DNA of 64,000 bases from Actinomycetes bacterium (GTDB taxonomy: Bacteria > Actinomycetota > JAICYB01): assembly GCA_025934435.1 (NCBI GenBank), contig JAICYB010000007.1, forward strand, positions 19,218 to 83,217. The letters run 5' to 3'. Both the position numbers and the translations under genes were made by a program. Positions 16,147 to 25,083 of this stretch are shown piece after piece (the first letter of the stretch is position 1; every line of letters starts with the position of its first letter). Below the pieces are notes generated by a model, which was not told the DNA's origin, did not search any database, and saw only the letters and a program-made list of their open reading frames with translations.

Positions 16147-17383
16147 TGCCGTTGAGGAAGTTCGACCGCAGTTTGTCCGGTGGTCCGGCGAGCTCCATGT
16201 CGGGGATGCGCTTCATGACCTCCTCGAAGATCACGCGGATCTCGAGACGCGCCAGGTTCGCGCCGAGGCAGAAGTGCTCTCCCTTCCCGAACGCGATGTG
16301 CTCGTTGGGGCTTCGTCCGACGTCGAAGCTGTCGCCGTTGACGAACTTCTCTTCGTCCCGGTTCGCCGACGGGTACCAGAGGCACACCTCTTCGCCGGCC
16401 TTGATCTTCTGACCGCGGATCTCCGTGTCCCTCGTGGCGACACGCTCGAAATGCATGACGGGAGATGTCCAGCGAACGATCTCGTCCACCGCGGTCGTCA
16501 TGAGCGAGGGGTCGGCGATGAGGCGCTGCCGCTGCTCAGGATTCTCCATCAGCGCGAGCATCCCGCCGGACGTCGCGTTCCGCGTCGTCTCGTTGCCGGC
16601 GAGGATCAGCAAGAGGAAGAAGAGGAAGATCTCGCCGTCGTTCAAGCTCTGTCCGTCGAGTTCGGAGTTCGCCAGCACCGAGAGGACGTCTTCGCGGGGG
16701 CTCGTCCGGCGCTCCTGCACGAGCTGCGACAGGTAGTTGAAGAGATCGAAGGACATCTGCATCTCTTCGGGCGTGAGCTCCTGCGTACGGTTCTCGGCAC
16801 CGCCGCCGTACTCCGGGTCGTCGAAGCCGAGCACGCGATTCGATAGCTCGAACATCGCTTCCCAGTCGCCTTCGGGAACGCCGACCATCTCGCAGATCAC
16901 CTCGAGCGGGACGAGTCGCGCCACATCCATGACGAAGTCGGCTTCACCCTTCTCGCAGATGTCGTCGACGATCTTGGTCACGAGCTCGCGGATATGCGGC
17001 TCCATCCGACGCACCGACTTGTGCGTGAAGGCCTTGTTCACGAGCTGCCGCATGAACGTGTGCCGCGGCGGGTCGGTCATGATCATCATGTTTCCCCGCG
17101 GGTCGAGACCGAGCTGCTGTTCGGACATCTCGATCTCGCGCTTCGTCCGGACGCCGTCGTTGTCGAGGATGATCCCTTTGCCGGAGATCCACGTCGCCGG
17201 ATCGACGCCGACCGCCAGGACGTCCTCGTACTTCGTGACGTTCCAGAAGCCCGGCCCCCACGCGCGCTCGTTGTAGTGCACCGGCGCTTCGCTGCGGAGC
17301 GTTCGGAAGATGTCGTACTGGTCTCCGCGGAGGAAAAGGTCGACGTCGGTGAGGTCGATGGTGTCGATGGTCGGCGCGGTCAT
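16100..17383 (-). CDS. Cytochrome P450
   Basis: Heme-thiolate monooxygenase of 427 residues, soluble as usual in bacteria. The heme loop FGKGEHFCLGANLARLE places the ligand Cys near residue 372. The oxygen-binding I-helix is LILAGNETTRNATSG and the K-helix ExxR is DEIVRW. The N-terminal half contains MIMTDPPRHTFMRQLVNKAF. The overall pattern fits the actinobacterial CYP125/CYP142/CYP124 neighbourhood (terminal hydroxylation of methyl-branched lipids, terpenoids and steroid side chains), which I infer from motifs and the beta-oxidation context. The ATG is preceded by AGGAG. Electrons would come from a ferredoxin not found nearby. Confidence 0.92.
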   Translation of the reverse strand: MTAPTIDTIDLTDVDLFLRGDQYDIFRTLRSEAPVHYNERAWGPGFWNVTKYEDVLAVGVDPATWISGKGIILDNDGVRTKREIEMSEQQLGLDPRGNMMIMTDPPRHTFMRQLVNKAFTHKSVRRMEPHIRELVTKIVDDICEKGEADFVMDVARLVPLEVICEMVGVPEGDWEAMFELSNRVLGFDDPEYGGGAENRTQELTPEEMQMSFDLFNYLSQLVQERRTSPREDVLSVLANSELDGQSLNDGEIFLFFLLLILAGNETTRNATSGGMLALMENPEQRQRLIADPSLMTTAVDEIVRWTSPVMHFERVATRDTEIRGQKIKAGEEVCLWYPSANRDEEKFVNGDSFDVGRSPNEHIAFGKGEHFCLGANLARLEIRVIFEEVMKRIPDMELAGPPDKLRSNFLNGIKRMPVTFSPSAKVN

Positions 17384-17408
17384 CGTCTAGCTCCTGTACC
17401 CGTCGGTT

Positions 17409-17430
17409 CAGATTTCGAAAAGACTAGCAT
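17409..17430 (+). promoter_or_regulatory. Divergent P450/dehydrogenase promoter with CAGATT half-site
   Basis: TAGCAT (17425-17430) is a -10 box 8 bases before the ATG at 17439. TAGTCT read on the minus strand (17421-17426) overlaps it and could serve the P450. The stretch from 17408, TCAGATTTCG followed by AGACT, nearly repeats the right half of the palindrome before 35076, hinting at a shared regulator. Confidence 0.4.
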
Positions 17431-17438
17431 CCGGGGAA

Positions 17439-18581
17439 ATGGACCTGCGGTACACGGATCAGGAGCTCGCTTTCCGTGACGAGCTCCGCGGCTGGCTGGC
17501 CCATGCGCTCGAAGACGTGCCGGACGAACCACCACGGGACGACTGGGCGGCGCGGCGCGAGTTCGACACGTCGTGGCAGCGCCGGCTGTTCGACGCCGGT
17601 TATGCGGGGATCGATTGGCCGCGCGAGTTCGGGGGCCGAGGCGGCACGCCGACGGAGCAGCTGATCTTCCTCGAAGAAACGACGCGTGCCGGCGCTCCGT
17701 ACGTCGGCGTGAACTTCGTGGGTCTGCTGCACGCGGGTCCGACACTTGCCGCGGAAGCGAGCGACGAACAACGCGCCGAGCATCTTCCGAAGATCCTCCG
17801 CGGCGACGAGGTGTGGTGTCAGGGTTTCAGCGAACCGGGGGCCGGATCGGATCTCGCATCGCTGCAAACGAAGGCCGTTCGCGACGGAGAGGACTACGTC
17901 GTCAACGGGTCGAAGATCTGGACATCGTTCGCGCAGGTCGCCGATTACTGCGAACTGCTCGTCCGCACGGACACTCCCAAACACAAGGGGATCACCTGGC
18001 TGATCTGTTCGATGTCACTTCCCGGCATCGAGGTTCGTCCGCTGAAGACGATCCAAGGGTCGTCCGAATTCAGCGAGGTGTTCTTCAACGATGTGCGCGT
18101 GCCGGCGATCAACCGCGTCGGCGACGAGAACGACGGCTGGCGCGTCGCCATGGTGACGTTCTCGTTCGAGCGCGGCACGGCGTTCGTTTCCGAGCTACTC
18201 GACTCGATGCAGCTCCTGAAGCGGTTGGTCGAGCTCTGCAAGCGCAACGGCAGATGGGAGGACGCGGGTGTGCGTCGTGAGCTCGCGCATCTCTCGTGCG
18301 ATTTCGACGCGCTGTGGGCACTGACCAAACGGAACATCACGCAAGCGGAGCGTTCGGGGATCCCGGGTCCCGGCGGTTCGGTATTCAAGCTGAGTTACTC
18401 CGAGGCGCGTCACAAGCTGGGCGATCTCGCGATGAGGGTGCTCGATGAAGCAACGCTTTCCGGCGAAAGCGAGGAACATATCCGCGGCTGGATGCACGCG
18501 ATGTCGATCACGATCGCGGCCGGGACGTCGCAGATCCAGCGCAACATCCTGGCCGAACGGGTTCTTGGATTGCCGCGCTAG
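17439..18581 (+). CDS. Acyl-CoA dehydrogenase, FadE26/FadE28-like
   Basis: A 380-residue FAD-dependent acyl-CoA dehydrogenase with all the usual parts: IDWPREFGGRGGTPTEQ, WCQGFSEPGAGSDLASLQT, VNGSKIWTSFAQVADYC, FFNDVRVPAINRVGDENDGW and the C-terminal IAAGTSQIQRNILAERVLG. Its shape resembles FadE26 and FadE28, the larger subunits of heteromeric steroid or branched-chain dehydrogenases. The short dehydrogenase at 19435 is the likely partner, with a hydrolase gene between them. It diverges from the P450 gene 55 bases away, suggesting joint control. Confidence 0.9.
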   Translation: MDLRYTDQELAFRDELRGWLAHALEDVPDEPPRDDWAARREFDTSWQRRLFDAGYAGIDWPREFGGRGGTPTEQLIFLEETTRAGAPYVGVNFVGLLHAGPTLAAEASDEQRAEHLPKILRGDEVWCQGFSEPGAGSDLASLQTKAVRDGEDYVVNGSKIWTSFAQVADYCELLVRTDTPKHKGITWLICSMSLPGIEVRPLKTIQGSSEFSEVFFNDVRVPAINRVGDENDGWRVAMVTFSFERGTAFVSELLDSMQLLKRLVELCKRNGRWEDAGVRRELAHLSCDFDALWALTKRNITQAERSGIPGPGGSVFKLSYSEARHKLGDLAMRVLDEATLSGESEEHIRGWMHAMSITIAAGTSQIQRNILAERVLGLPR

Positions 18582-18656
18582 GCTTCGTGCGAAGACGCCA
18601 AGTCGGTCGAAGCGGGCCGGATCGCATCGTCGAATCGCCTTGTTAGCCGGTCGTGG

Positions 18657-18662
18657 TAGACA
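18657..18662 (+). promoter_or_regulatory. -10 box TAGACA, leaderless type
   Basis: TANNNT-like hexamer (last base A) 6 bases before the GTG at 18669, in an 87-base gap that otherwise shows only a 5-bp CTTCG/CGAAG inverted repeat just after the dehydrogenase stop. Confidence 0.3.
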
Positions 18663-18668
18663 TTCGCG

Positions 18669-19454
18669 GTGACCGTCGCGCGTAACGAAGATGTGGAGCT
18701 GCCGGTCTTCGTCGCGGCAGGCGGAGACCGGCAGCTCGTTTTCGCTCACGGCCTTCAGGGTCTCGGCGAGCGCGCGCTGGCCGGCAACGCGCCGCTCGTC
18801 GACGCGGGATGGAGCGTCGCCTGCTTCGACCAGCGCGGGCACGGCGACGCGACGCCGATCTACGACGGCACCGACTACGACGCGGATGCCATGGGAGCCG
18901 ATCTCTGGGCAGTCGCGGACGCGATGGGTTGGGACCGCTGCTGGGTCGGCGGCGGCTCGATGGGCGCGGCGACGTCGTACCGCGCCGCGCTGCTGCATCC
19001 CGAACGCGTCGAAGGCTTGATCCAGGTGTGTCCGGCCCTTTGGACGGAAGCCCATCCTGCCGTCTGGCTCTTCGACCTGATATCGAACCAGCTGCGCGAC
19101 GACGGCATCGACGGCTTGATCGCCCTTTGGACGAAGTTCATGACCGAGGTCGGCGCGACACCGGAGCAGCTCGCGTTCCTCGAAGACTTGCGTCTGCACG
19201 ATCCGAAGAGCCTCGAATGCGCGCTGCGGAACGTCCCGCGCTGGATCTTCGCGAACGCCGTGGCCGACTTCGCGTCGTTCGATTTTCCAGTCGTCGTCGT
19301 GTGCTGGGACGGCGACCACATCCACCCACTCGATAGGGGACGAGCCACCGCCGCCGCGGCGAACGTCGATCCGATCGAGGTCGACTTCGCGAAGGTGCAG
19401 GCCGATCCGCTCTTCGTCGCATCGGTGGTTGCTGATGAACTTCGATCTCGGTAG
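18669..19454 (+). CDS. Alpha/beta hydrolase
   Basis: A 261-residue alpha/beta-hydrolase-fold protein. The oxyanion region is VFAHGLQG, the strand after it ends ACFDQRGHGDATPI, and the nucleophile elbow is VGGGSMGAATSY with Ser in GGSMG. The acid is plausibly the Asp of VCWDGDHIHPL, with His close behind. No signal peptide is present. It sits between two acyl-CoA dehydrogenase genes and overlaps the second by 20 bases, so ester, lactone or thioester hydrolysis in the same pathway is likely. Confidence 0.85.
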   Translation: MTVARNEDVELPVFVAAGGDRQLVFAHGLQGLGERALAGNAPLVDAGWSVACFDQRGHGDATPIYDGTDYDADAMGADLWAVADAMGWDRCWVGGGSMGAATSYRAALLHPERVEGLIQVCPALWTEAHPAVWLFDLISNQLRDDGIDGLIALWTKFMTEVGATPEQLAFLEDLRLHDPKSLECALRNVPRWIFANAVADFASFDFPVVVVCWDGDHIHPLDRGRATAAAANVDPIEVDFAKVQADPLFVASVVADELRSR

Positions 19455-20316
19455 CGACGAGCTCGCCCTGCGCGACGCCATCCGCGAACTCTGCACGCGT
19501 GAGTTCCCCGTCCGCCGCCGGTTCGACCGGGCGGGTTGGAAGCAACTCGCCGACGCCGGTGTGTTCTCGCTCCGGCAGTCCCATGGCGCAGGGCTCGGGA
19601 TGACCGAATCGGTGATCGTTTTCGAGGAGCTCGGGCGCGCGCTCGTGGCCGGTCCGCTCGTGGCGACGCATCTTGCCGCTGGTCTGTTCGACGCGGACGT
19701 TGTCACGTGCCTCGACGGCGACATCGCGACCTATCCCGAAGCCGACGTCCTCCTGCAGATGGGCGGCGAATACGTCTATGCGATCGAACAGTTCGACTTC
19801 ACGCCACTCGAACCCCTCGATCCGCTCACGCCGGTCGGGCGGGTCGGGCCGGGTGTCGCCGGATCGCGTCTCGACGTGGACCCCAGGCAGTTGCAGGGTC
19901 TCGGCGCGGCGCTGACGGCTGCACTCTCATCAGGTATCGCGTCGCGCACGGTCGAGCTCGCCGTCGAGTACGCGAAGGAACGCACCCAGTTCGACAAGCC
20001 CATCGGCTCGTTCCAAGCGGTGAAGCACATGTGCGCGGACATGTTCGTGCGCGCCGAGGTCGCGCGGGCTGCCATCGACGCCGCCGGTGTGATGCTCGAT
20101 GAACATCACGACGATGTTGCGCGAGCGGTGACGGGCGCGAAACTGTTGGCATCCGAAGCGGCCATCGCCAACTGCAAGACGTGCATCCAGGTGTTCGGTG
20201 GCATGGGGTTCACGTGGGAGGTCGACGTGCATCTGTATCTCAAGCGTGCGGCGGTGCTGGCGACACAGTTCGGCGGCGTCGATCACCAAGCCGAGCTCGC
20301 CGCGTCACGGATATGA
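19435..20316 (+). CDS. Acyl-CoA dehydrogenase, short subunit
   Basis: A 293-residue member of the short acyl-CoA dehydrogenase subgroup. ATG at 19435 was chosen over the TTG at 19429 because MNFDLGSDELALRDAIREL matches family N-termini. The C-terminal domain is intact (YAKERTQFDKPIGSFQAVKHM, CIQVFGGMGFTWEVDVHLYLKR), while the middle beta-domain is shortened, as in the 5095 gene. It probably pairs with the 17439 product as an alpha2beta2 enzyme like FadE28-FadE29. The stop overlaps the next start as ATGA. Confidence 0.87.
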   Translation: MNFDLGSDELALRDAIRELCTREFPVRRRFDRAGWKQLADAGVFSLRQSHGAGLGMTESVIVFEELGRALVAGPLVATHLAAGLFDADVVTCLDGDIATYPEADVLLQMGGEYVYAIEQFDFTPLEPLDPLTPVGRVGPGVAGSRLDVDPRQLQGLGAALTAALSSGIASRTVELAVEYAKERTQFDKPIGSFQAVKHMCADMFVRAEVARAAIDAAGVMLDEHHDDVARAVTGAKLLASEAAIANCKTCIQVFGGMGFTWEVDVHLYLKRAAVLATQFGGVDHQAELAASRI

Positions 20317-20723
20317 ACCTCCGTCACGCGCGCTACGCCGACATCGAGCCGATCCTTGCGCTCTGGAAGGCCGCGGACGCGGCGCCGACCGTCACCGACG
20401 ACGCGTCGTCCGTCGACCGTCTGATCCATCGCGACCGCTCGGCGATGCTCCTTGCCGAAGAGGACGGAACCCTCGTCGGCACGCTCATCGTCGGCTACGA
20501 CGGATGGCGCGGTCATCTGTATCGCATGGTCGTCCACCCCGATTTCCGCCGTCGCGGGATCGCGCGAGCGCTCGTCGAAGAAGCCGAGGAGCATCTGCGG
20601 TCGATCGGGTGCAAGAGGATCGACGCGTTCGTCCTCGAGCGGGAGGCGCACGCCGTCGGTTTCTGGACCGCGTGTGGCTACGCCGGTCAGCCCGAGATCG
20701 GACGGTTCGTCAAGTCGACGTAG
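20313..20723 (+). CDS. GNAT family N-acetyltransferase
   Basis: A 136-residue minimal GNAT domain. Strand 4 and the acetyl-CoA loop read LYRMVVHPDFRRRGIARALVEEAEEH, and the last part is VLEREAHAVGFWTACGYAG. It is close to RimI-like and uncharacterised small acetyltransferases. The substrate is unknown. It ends the 18669-20723 gene group and stops one base before the convergent SDR stop. Confidence 0.85.
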   Translation: MNLRHARYADIEPILALWKAADAAPTVTDDASSVDRLIHRDRSAMLLAEEDGTLVGTLIVGYDGWRGHLYRMVVHPDFRRRGIARALVEEAEEHLRSIGCKRIDAFVLEREAHAVGFWTACGYAGQPEIGRFVKST

Positions 20724-20724
20724 C

Positions 20725-21546
20725 TCATGTCGGCTGACGGAGGCCGACGAGCTCTTCGCTGACCTCCCACAGTCGTCGCGCGCTCTCGTCGTCCAGGGCC
20801 GCCGCGGACGCTTTCGCTTTCTTCGATCGGACGAAGTACTCGCCGGTCACGCCGGCGACATCCGGCGACGACGCGAGATACACCGACGTCTTCGCCCCCG
20901 TCTTCGCGGAGATCAGGAATGGAGAAACAAGCTTCCAGCCGATGCTGAGTAGCCGTGTGTCGCCGCCGCCGGAGAATCCCGTGCGGACGGATCCCGGGTG
21001 CAGCGCGTTCGCCGTGATCTGCGGCTCGCGTTTCGCGAGTTCGCGCGTGAACAACACGTTGCAGAGCTTCGTCCGGCCGTAGACGCCCATCCCCGAGTAG
21101 CGGCGCTCGGTCTGGAGATCGTCGAAGTCGAGCTTCGCGCTTCGATGTGTCATCGACGACACGTTCACCACGCGAGCTTTCGAGGCCCGCAAACGGTCGA
21201 GGAGCAGGTTCGTCAGCAGGAACGGACCGAGGTGATTCACCTGGAACTGCATCTCGTTGCCGTCCTCCGTGAGGACACGGCGGTCCACGATCAGGCCGGC
21301 GTTGTTGATGAGGACGTCGACGCGGTCGACCGAATCGGCGAAAGCTCGCACGCTCAGGAATGAAGCGAGGTCGAGCGGCATCGTCCGGAGATCGCCGCCG
21401 GGGACGCGCTCTTTCGCGGCAGCGACCGCTGCGGCACCTTTCGATCCGTCTCGCGCCGTCATGATCACGCTGGCGCCCATCGCGGCGAGTGCCACCGAGG
21501 TCTCGAATCCGATCCCGCTGTTCGCGCCGGTGACGATGACGTTCAC
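20725..21546 (-). CDS. Short-chain dehydrogenase (retinol dehydrogenase/WWOX-like)
   Basis: SDR of 273 residues with VTGANSGIGFETSVALA, NNAG (LINNAGLIV), the catalytic Ser in VNVSSMTH, YGRTK and NALHPGSVRTGF, the last being characteristic of the retinol dehydrogenase/protochlorophyllide reductase-like SDRs. The GTG start at 21546 overlaps the ligase stop as GTGA (21543-21546); the same frame stays open upstream but those codons are antisense to the ligase frame. It probably reduces an aldehyde or ketone on a lipid. Confidence 0.87.
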   Translation of the reverse strand: MNVIVTGANSGIGFETSVALAAMGASVIMTARDGSKGAAAVAAAKERVPGGDLRTMPLDLASFLSVRAFADSVDRVDVLINNAGLIVDRRVLTEDGNEMQFQVNHLGPFLLTNLLLDRLRASKARVVNVSSMTHRSAKLDFDDLQTERRYSGMGVYGRTKLCNVLFTRELAKREPQITANALHPGSVRTGFSGGGDTRLLSIGWKLVSPFLISAKTGAKTSVYLASSPDVAGVTGEYFVRSKKAKASAAALDDESARRLWEVSEELVGLRQPT

Positions 21547-23024
21547 GCGTACTGCTTCCGGAGGTCTTGCTTCAGGACCTTTCCGGCCGGGTTGCGGGGC
21601 AGCACGTCGACGATCTCGATCTGTTCGGGGATCGCTTGCTTCCGCAGGCCCTTCTCGCTGAGGAACGCTCCCATCTGTTCCAGCGTGAGCTCGCCGACGA
21701 TGACGGCACAGGCGCGCTCTCCGGATGACGGGTCGGGGAGACCGATGACGGCAGCGTCCTTCACGTTCGGATGCGTGAAGAGGAGATCCTCGACCTCTTT
21801 CGCCGAGATGTTCTCGCCCTTGCGGATGATGATGTCTTTCACGCGGCCGGTGATGACGACGTATCCCCGCCCCTCGATGAACCGGAGCGTGCCGAGGTCG
21901 CCGGTGCGGAAGTAACCGTCCTCGTCGAACGCATCCGCGTTCAGCGACTCGTCGAGGTATCCCTTCATGAGTTGCGGAGCCTTGGCTCGGATCTCTCCGT
22001 CGACGATGCGGAGATCGACGCCGTCCATCGGACGACCCTCGGTGTTCGCGAGTGCGTCGTCCGGATCGTCGGCCGACGCCATCGTCAGGATCGGGGCTTC
22101 CGTCAGTCCGTATCCGGAAAGGATCGGCGCATGCATCTCGTTCTTCATGTCGAAGAAGAGCTGCGGCGGCTTCGGTGCGCCGCCCCCGGGGAAGTTGCGG
22201 ACGTTCGGGAACAGCGGTTCGTCCGGCTGCGCGCGCTGCGCCGTGAGGTAGGCCATATGGAAGATGGTTCCGCTTCCGGCGACGGTCACCTTCTGCTCTT
22301 GGAAGAACGGGATCGTCGTCGGCGGATCGAACGCGGCGACGATCAGATGGCAGTGCCCGGTCATCAGACACGTTGCGAGCCAGATCGGTCCGGCGATGTG
22401 CGTGAAGGGGAACGCGAGTCCGTTGCGGTCGTCCGCGCGCATGCCGAGCCGCGCCCCCATGCCGCGCGCCGTGGCCATGATCGTCCCGTCGGTGTGCTGC
22501 GCCCCCTTCGGGTCCGCGGTCGAGCCGGACGTGTAGAACAGCCACCGCACGACGTCGCCGCCTTCATGCGCGGGCAATGAGGACGGATCCCCTTCGGGGA
22601 ACCCGCGATCGGCGACGAGCACGCGCTCCTCCCCGACGATCTTCGTTGCCATGGACTCGAAGTCGAACTCGCGGTACACGGCCGGGACGATCAAGAGCGC
22701 AGGCTTGCACTGCTCGGCGATGAAGCCGACCTCGCGCTCGCGGTAGATCGGCAGAACCGGGTTCTGGATCGCGCCGAGCCGGCTGAGCGCGCCGACGAGG
22801 ACGAACGCCTCGTTCGTCGTCGGCAGGATCCACGTCACGACCATGCCTGCCCGGATGCCTTGCTCGTACAGGCCGGCCGCCAGGCGCTCGGCGGCGTCGC
22901 GGAAGTTACGGAAGGTGAGGATCGCGCGCGTCTCGTCGACGACCATGGGCGCGTCCGGTGTTTCGTCCGCGCGCTTTTCGATGAGCTCCCACAGACTGGC
23001 CGCTTCGAGCATGTGCTGTGTCAT
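21543..23024 (-). CDS. Acyl-CoA ligase (AMP-forming)
   Basis: A 493-residue ANL ligase. It shows LFYTSGSTADPKGAQHT (variant P-loop), FPFTHIAGPIWL, YGLTEAP, RTGDLGTLRFIEGRGYVVITGRVKD, IRKGENISAKEVE and NPAGKVLKQDLRKQ. The N-terminus MTQHMLEAASLWELIEKRA was chosen at 23024, which leaves only 12 bases to the divergent enoyl-CoA hydratase start. The pattern is that of medium-chain or cyclohexane-carboxylate-type ligases. It forms an operon with the SDR downstream. Confidence 0.88.
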   Translation of the reverse strand: MTQHMLEAASLWELIEKRADETPDAPMVVDETRAILTFRNFRDAAERLAAGLYEQGIRAGMVVTWILPTTNEAFVLVGALSRLGAIQNPVLPIYREREVGFIAEQCKPALLIVPAVYREFDFESMATKIVGEERVLVADRGFPEGDPSSLPAHEGGDVVRWLFYTSGSTADPKGAQHTDGTIMATARGMGARLGMRADDRNGLAFPFTHIAGPIWLATCLMTGHCHLIVAAFDPPTTIPFFQEQKVTVAGSGTIFHMAYLTAQRAQPDEPLFPNVRNFPGGGAPKPPQLFFDMKNEMHAPILSGYGLTEAPILTMASADDPDDALANTEGRPMDGVDLRIVDGEIRAKAPQLMKGYLDESLNADAFDEDGYFRTGDLGTLRFIEGRGYVVITGRVKDIIIRKGENISAKEVEDLLFTHPNVKDAAVIGLPDPSSGERACAVIVGELTLEQMGAFLSEKGLRKQAIPEQIEIVDVLPRNPAGKVLKQDLRKQYA

Positions 23025-23036
23025 GCTAGCGAGCCC

Positions 23037-23765
23037 GTGAGTCCGCTCGTCACGCTCGAGATATCGGATGGGGTAGCGGTCGTCTCCTACAACCGTCCCG
23101 AGAAGCACAACGCGTTCAACGACGCGCTGGACGACGAATTCTTCGCGGTTCTCCGTTCGCTGCACAAGTCGGACGACGTGCGGGCGATGGTCTGGCGTGG
23201 CGAAGGGAAGTCGTTCTCGTCCGGCCGAGACACCACCGAGCTCGGCGTCCGTCCCGAGGGTGTGAGCGATATGGACTACATCGAGCGCGGACACAAGCGG
23301 ACGAAGCTCTTATGGACCGCTCCGTTCCCGATCGTCGTCGCCCTCAAGGGGTGGGTGCTCGGCGGATCGTTCGAGCGCGCGCTCCTGTGCGACATCCGCG
23401 TGGCATCGGACGACGCGCGGATGGCGCTTCCCGAAGTGCAGCACGGTGTCATACCCGACTCCGGAGGCACGGCACGGCTGTTCCAGATCGCCGGGCACGG
23501 GATCGCCGCCGACATGGCGTTGACCGGTCGCGTGATGTCCGCGGTCGAAGCGCTGCATCACGGGATCGTGTCGCGTGTCTGTGCGGCGGACGAACTCGAC
23601 GACATCGCGCTCGAGATCGCGCGCACGATCGCGTCGCGGTCGCCGCAGGCCGTGAAGATGGCAAGGCAGGTGCTGTCGTCGCTCGCGACACCGGAGGTGG
23701 AGCGTTCGATGCACGAGGAATGGCTGGCACAAACGGCAGTGATGGGTGAGAGGAAAAAGACATGA
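23037..23765 (+). CDS. Enoyl-CoA hydratase/isomerase
   Basis: Crotonase-fold protein of 242 residues from a GTG start 12 bases from the divergent ligase start. Landmarks are VVSYNRPEKHNAFNDAL, SFSSGRDTTELG (first oxyanion loop), GWVLGGSFERALLCDIRVA and GVIPDSGGTARLF, where the usual catalytic Glu position is Asp or Ser. It would hydrate or isomerise an enoyl-CoA. It is coupled by ATGA (23762-23765) to a metallo-beta-lactamase-fold gene. Confidence 0.87.
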   Translation: MSPLVTLEISDGVAVVSYNRPEKHNAFNDALDDEFFAVLRSLHKSDDVRAMVWRGEGKSFSSGRDTTELGVRPEGVSDMDYIERGHKRTKLLWTAPFPIVVALKGWVLGGSFERALLCDIRVASDDARMALPEVQHGVIPDSGGTARLFQIAGHGIAADMALTGRVMSAVEALHHGIVSRVCAADELDDIALEIARTIASRSPQAVKMARQVLSSLATPEVERSMHEEWLAQTAVMGERKKT

Positions 23766-24970
23766 GCGATCAACCTTCAGTCGTCGCTGCTGTGCAGCAG
23801 CGCGGCTTCTTCGGCGGCGGCGATCCGAAAGAGATGGCGCCGCGCACCTTCCACGTGCCGACGATGGCGAACTCGACGGCGTTCGTGACCGACGAGGGCA
23901 TCGTCCTCGTCGACTGCGGTGTCGTGCAGGTCGGTCCGCACATCCACAAGCACGTGCGCGAGTACACCTCGGAGCCGCTCAACACCGTCGTCTACACGCA
24001 CGGCCACGTCGACCACTGCATGGGACTCGCACCATGGCTCGAAGAAGGCCGGCCACGCGTCGTCGCGCACGAGAACGTGCCCGCCCGCTTCGAGCGCTAT
24101 CTGAAGACGGTCGGACTGCAGGAGCACATCAACCGCATCCAGTTCGGTTTCGAGGACATGCGCTGGCCGACGGATTACGTGTTCCCGGACACGACGTACC
24201 GCGACTCGCTCGAGCTCGAGATCGGGGGAGAGCGGTTCGTCCTCACGCACGGCAAGGGAGAGACGGACGACGCAACCTTCGTCTGGGCCGCCGACCGCGG
24301 CGTGCTCGCGTCGGGCGACTTCTGGATCTCGTGCGTCCCGAACTGCGGCAATCCGCAGAAGGTCCAGCGCTACCCCGAAGAGTGGGTCGTCGCCTTCGAC
24401 AAGATGATCCCGCTCGGGGCGGAGGTGCTTCTCCCCGGGCACGGTCCGGCGATCACCGGCGCGTCGGAGGTGAAGCAAGCGCTGACCGACGCACGCGGCT
24501 ACCTCATCTCGATCATCGATCAGACGCTCGAGGCGCTCAACGACGGGCTGCCGCACGACGAGATCGTCGCTCGCGTGAAGGCACCGGCTGAGTTCGCGGA
24601 CCGTCCGTACCTGCAGCCGGTCTACGACCGTCCGGAGTTCATCGTTCGGAATCTGATCCGTTTGCACGGCGGCTGGTGGGACGGTTATCCGGCCGATCTC
24701 ATGCCCGCGACGCTCACCGAGCAGGCGAAGGAGATCGCCTCGCTTGCCGGCGGGGTCGGCAAGCTGGTTGCCCGGGCGCGCGAGATCTCGGACGCCGCGC
24801 TCGCGTGCCATCTCGCGCAGTGGGCCGTCCTCGCCGATCCCTCGAACAAGGATGCGCAGGCGTGCTACCGCGATCTATTCAAGAACCGCGCAGCGGACGA
24901 GACATCGTTGATGGGACGAGGCATCTTCATGCATGCGGTGCGTGAAGCGAAGAAAGCGCTCGGGGAGTAG
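23762..24970 (+). CDS. Metallo-beta-lactamase-fold hydrolase, alkyl-sulfatase-like
   Basis: A 402-residue zinc hydrolase. The metal motif THGHVDHCMG (HxHxDH) lies near residue 80, followed by the downstream His of LTHGKGETDDATFVW and GHGPAITG. A C-terminal helical part (FIVRNLIRLHGGWWDGYPADLMPA, VLADPSNKDAQACYRD) resembles the dimerisation domain of SdsA1/BDS1-type alkyl sulfatases, complete with the GGWWDGYP signature. It has no signal peptide, unlike secreted SdsA1. Possible substrates are sulfate esters or thioesters. It is coupled to the enoyl-CoA hydratase. Confidence 0.85.
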   Translation: MSDQPSVVAAVQQRGFFGGGDPKEMAPRTFHVPTMANSTAFVTDEGIVLVDCGVVQVGPHIHKHVREYTSEPLNTVVYTHGHVDHCMGLAPWLEEGRPRVVAHENVPARFERYLKTVGLQEHINRIQFGFEDMRWPTDYVFPDTTYRDSLELEIGGERFVLTHGKGETDDATFVWAADRGVLASGDFWISCVPNCGNPQKVQRYPEEWVVAFDKMIPLGAEVLLPGHGPAITGASEVKQALTDARGYLISIIDQTLEALNDGLPHDEIVARVKAPAEFADRPYLQPVYDRPEFIVRNLIRLHGGWWDGYPADLMPATLTEQAKEIASLAGGVGKLVARAREISDAALACHLAQWAVLADPSNKDAQACYRDLFKNRAADETSLMGRGIFMHAVREAKKALGE

Positions 24971-25083
24971 CGAGAGGCTTCGAAAAGGGTGCAGTCGCCA
25001 TAGAAGCTTCCGAGATCCATTACGCCGGTCCCCGCGGGGGTCGCATCGCGTACCGAACCTTCGGGTCGGGACCCACGGACATC

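Noticed and set aside
20725..22545. An apparent ligase-SDR fusion of 606 codons
   Set aside because: The upstream part is a shadow frame of the ligase. The true SDR starts at the GTGA overlap at 21546.
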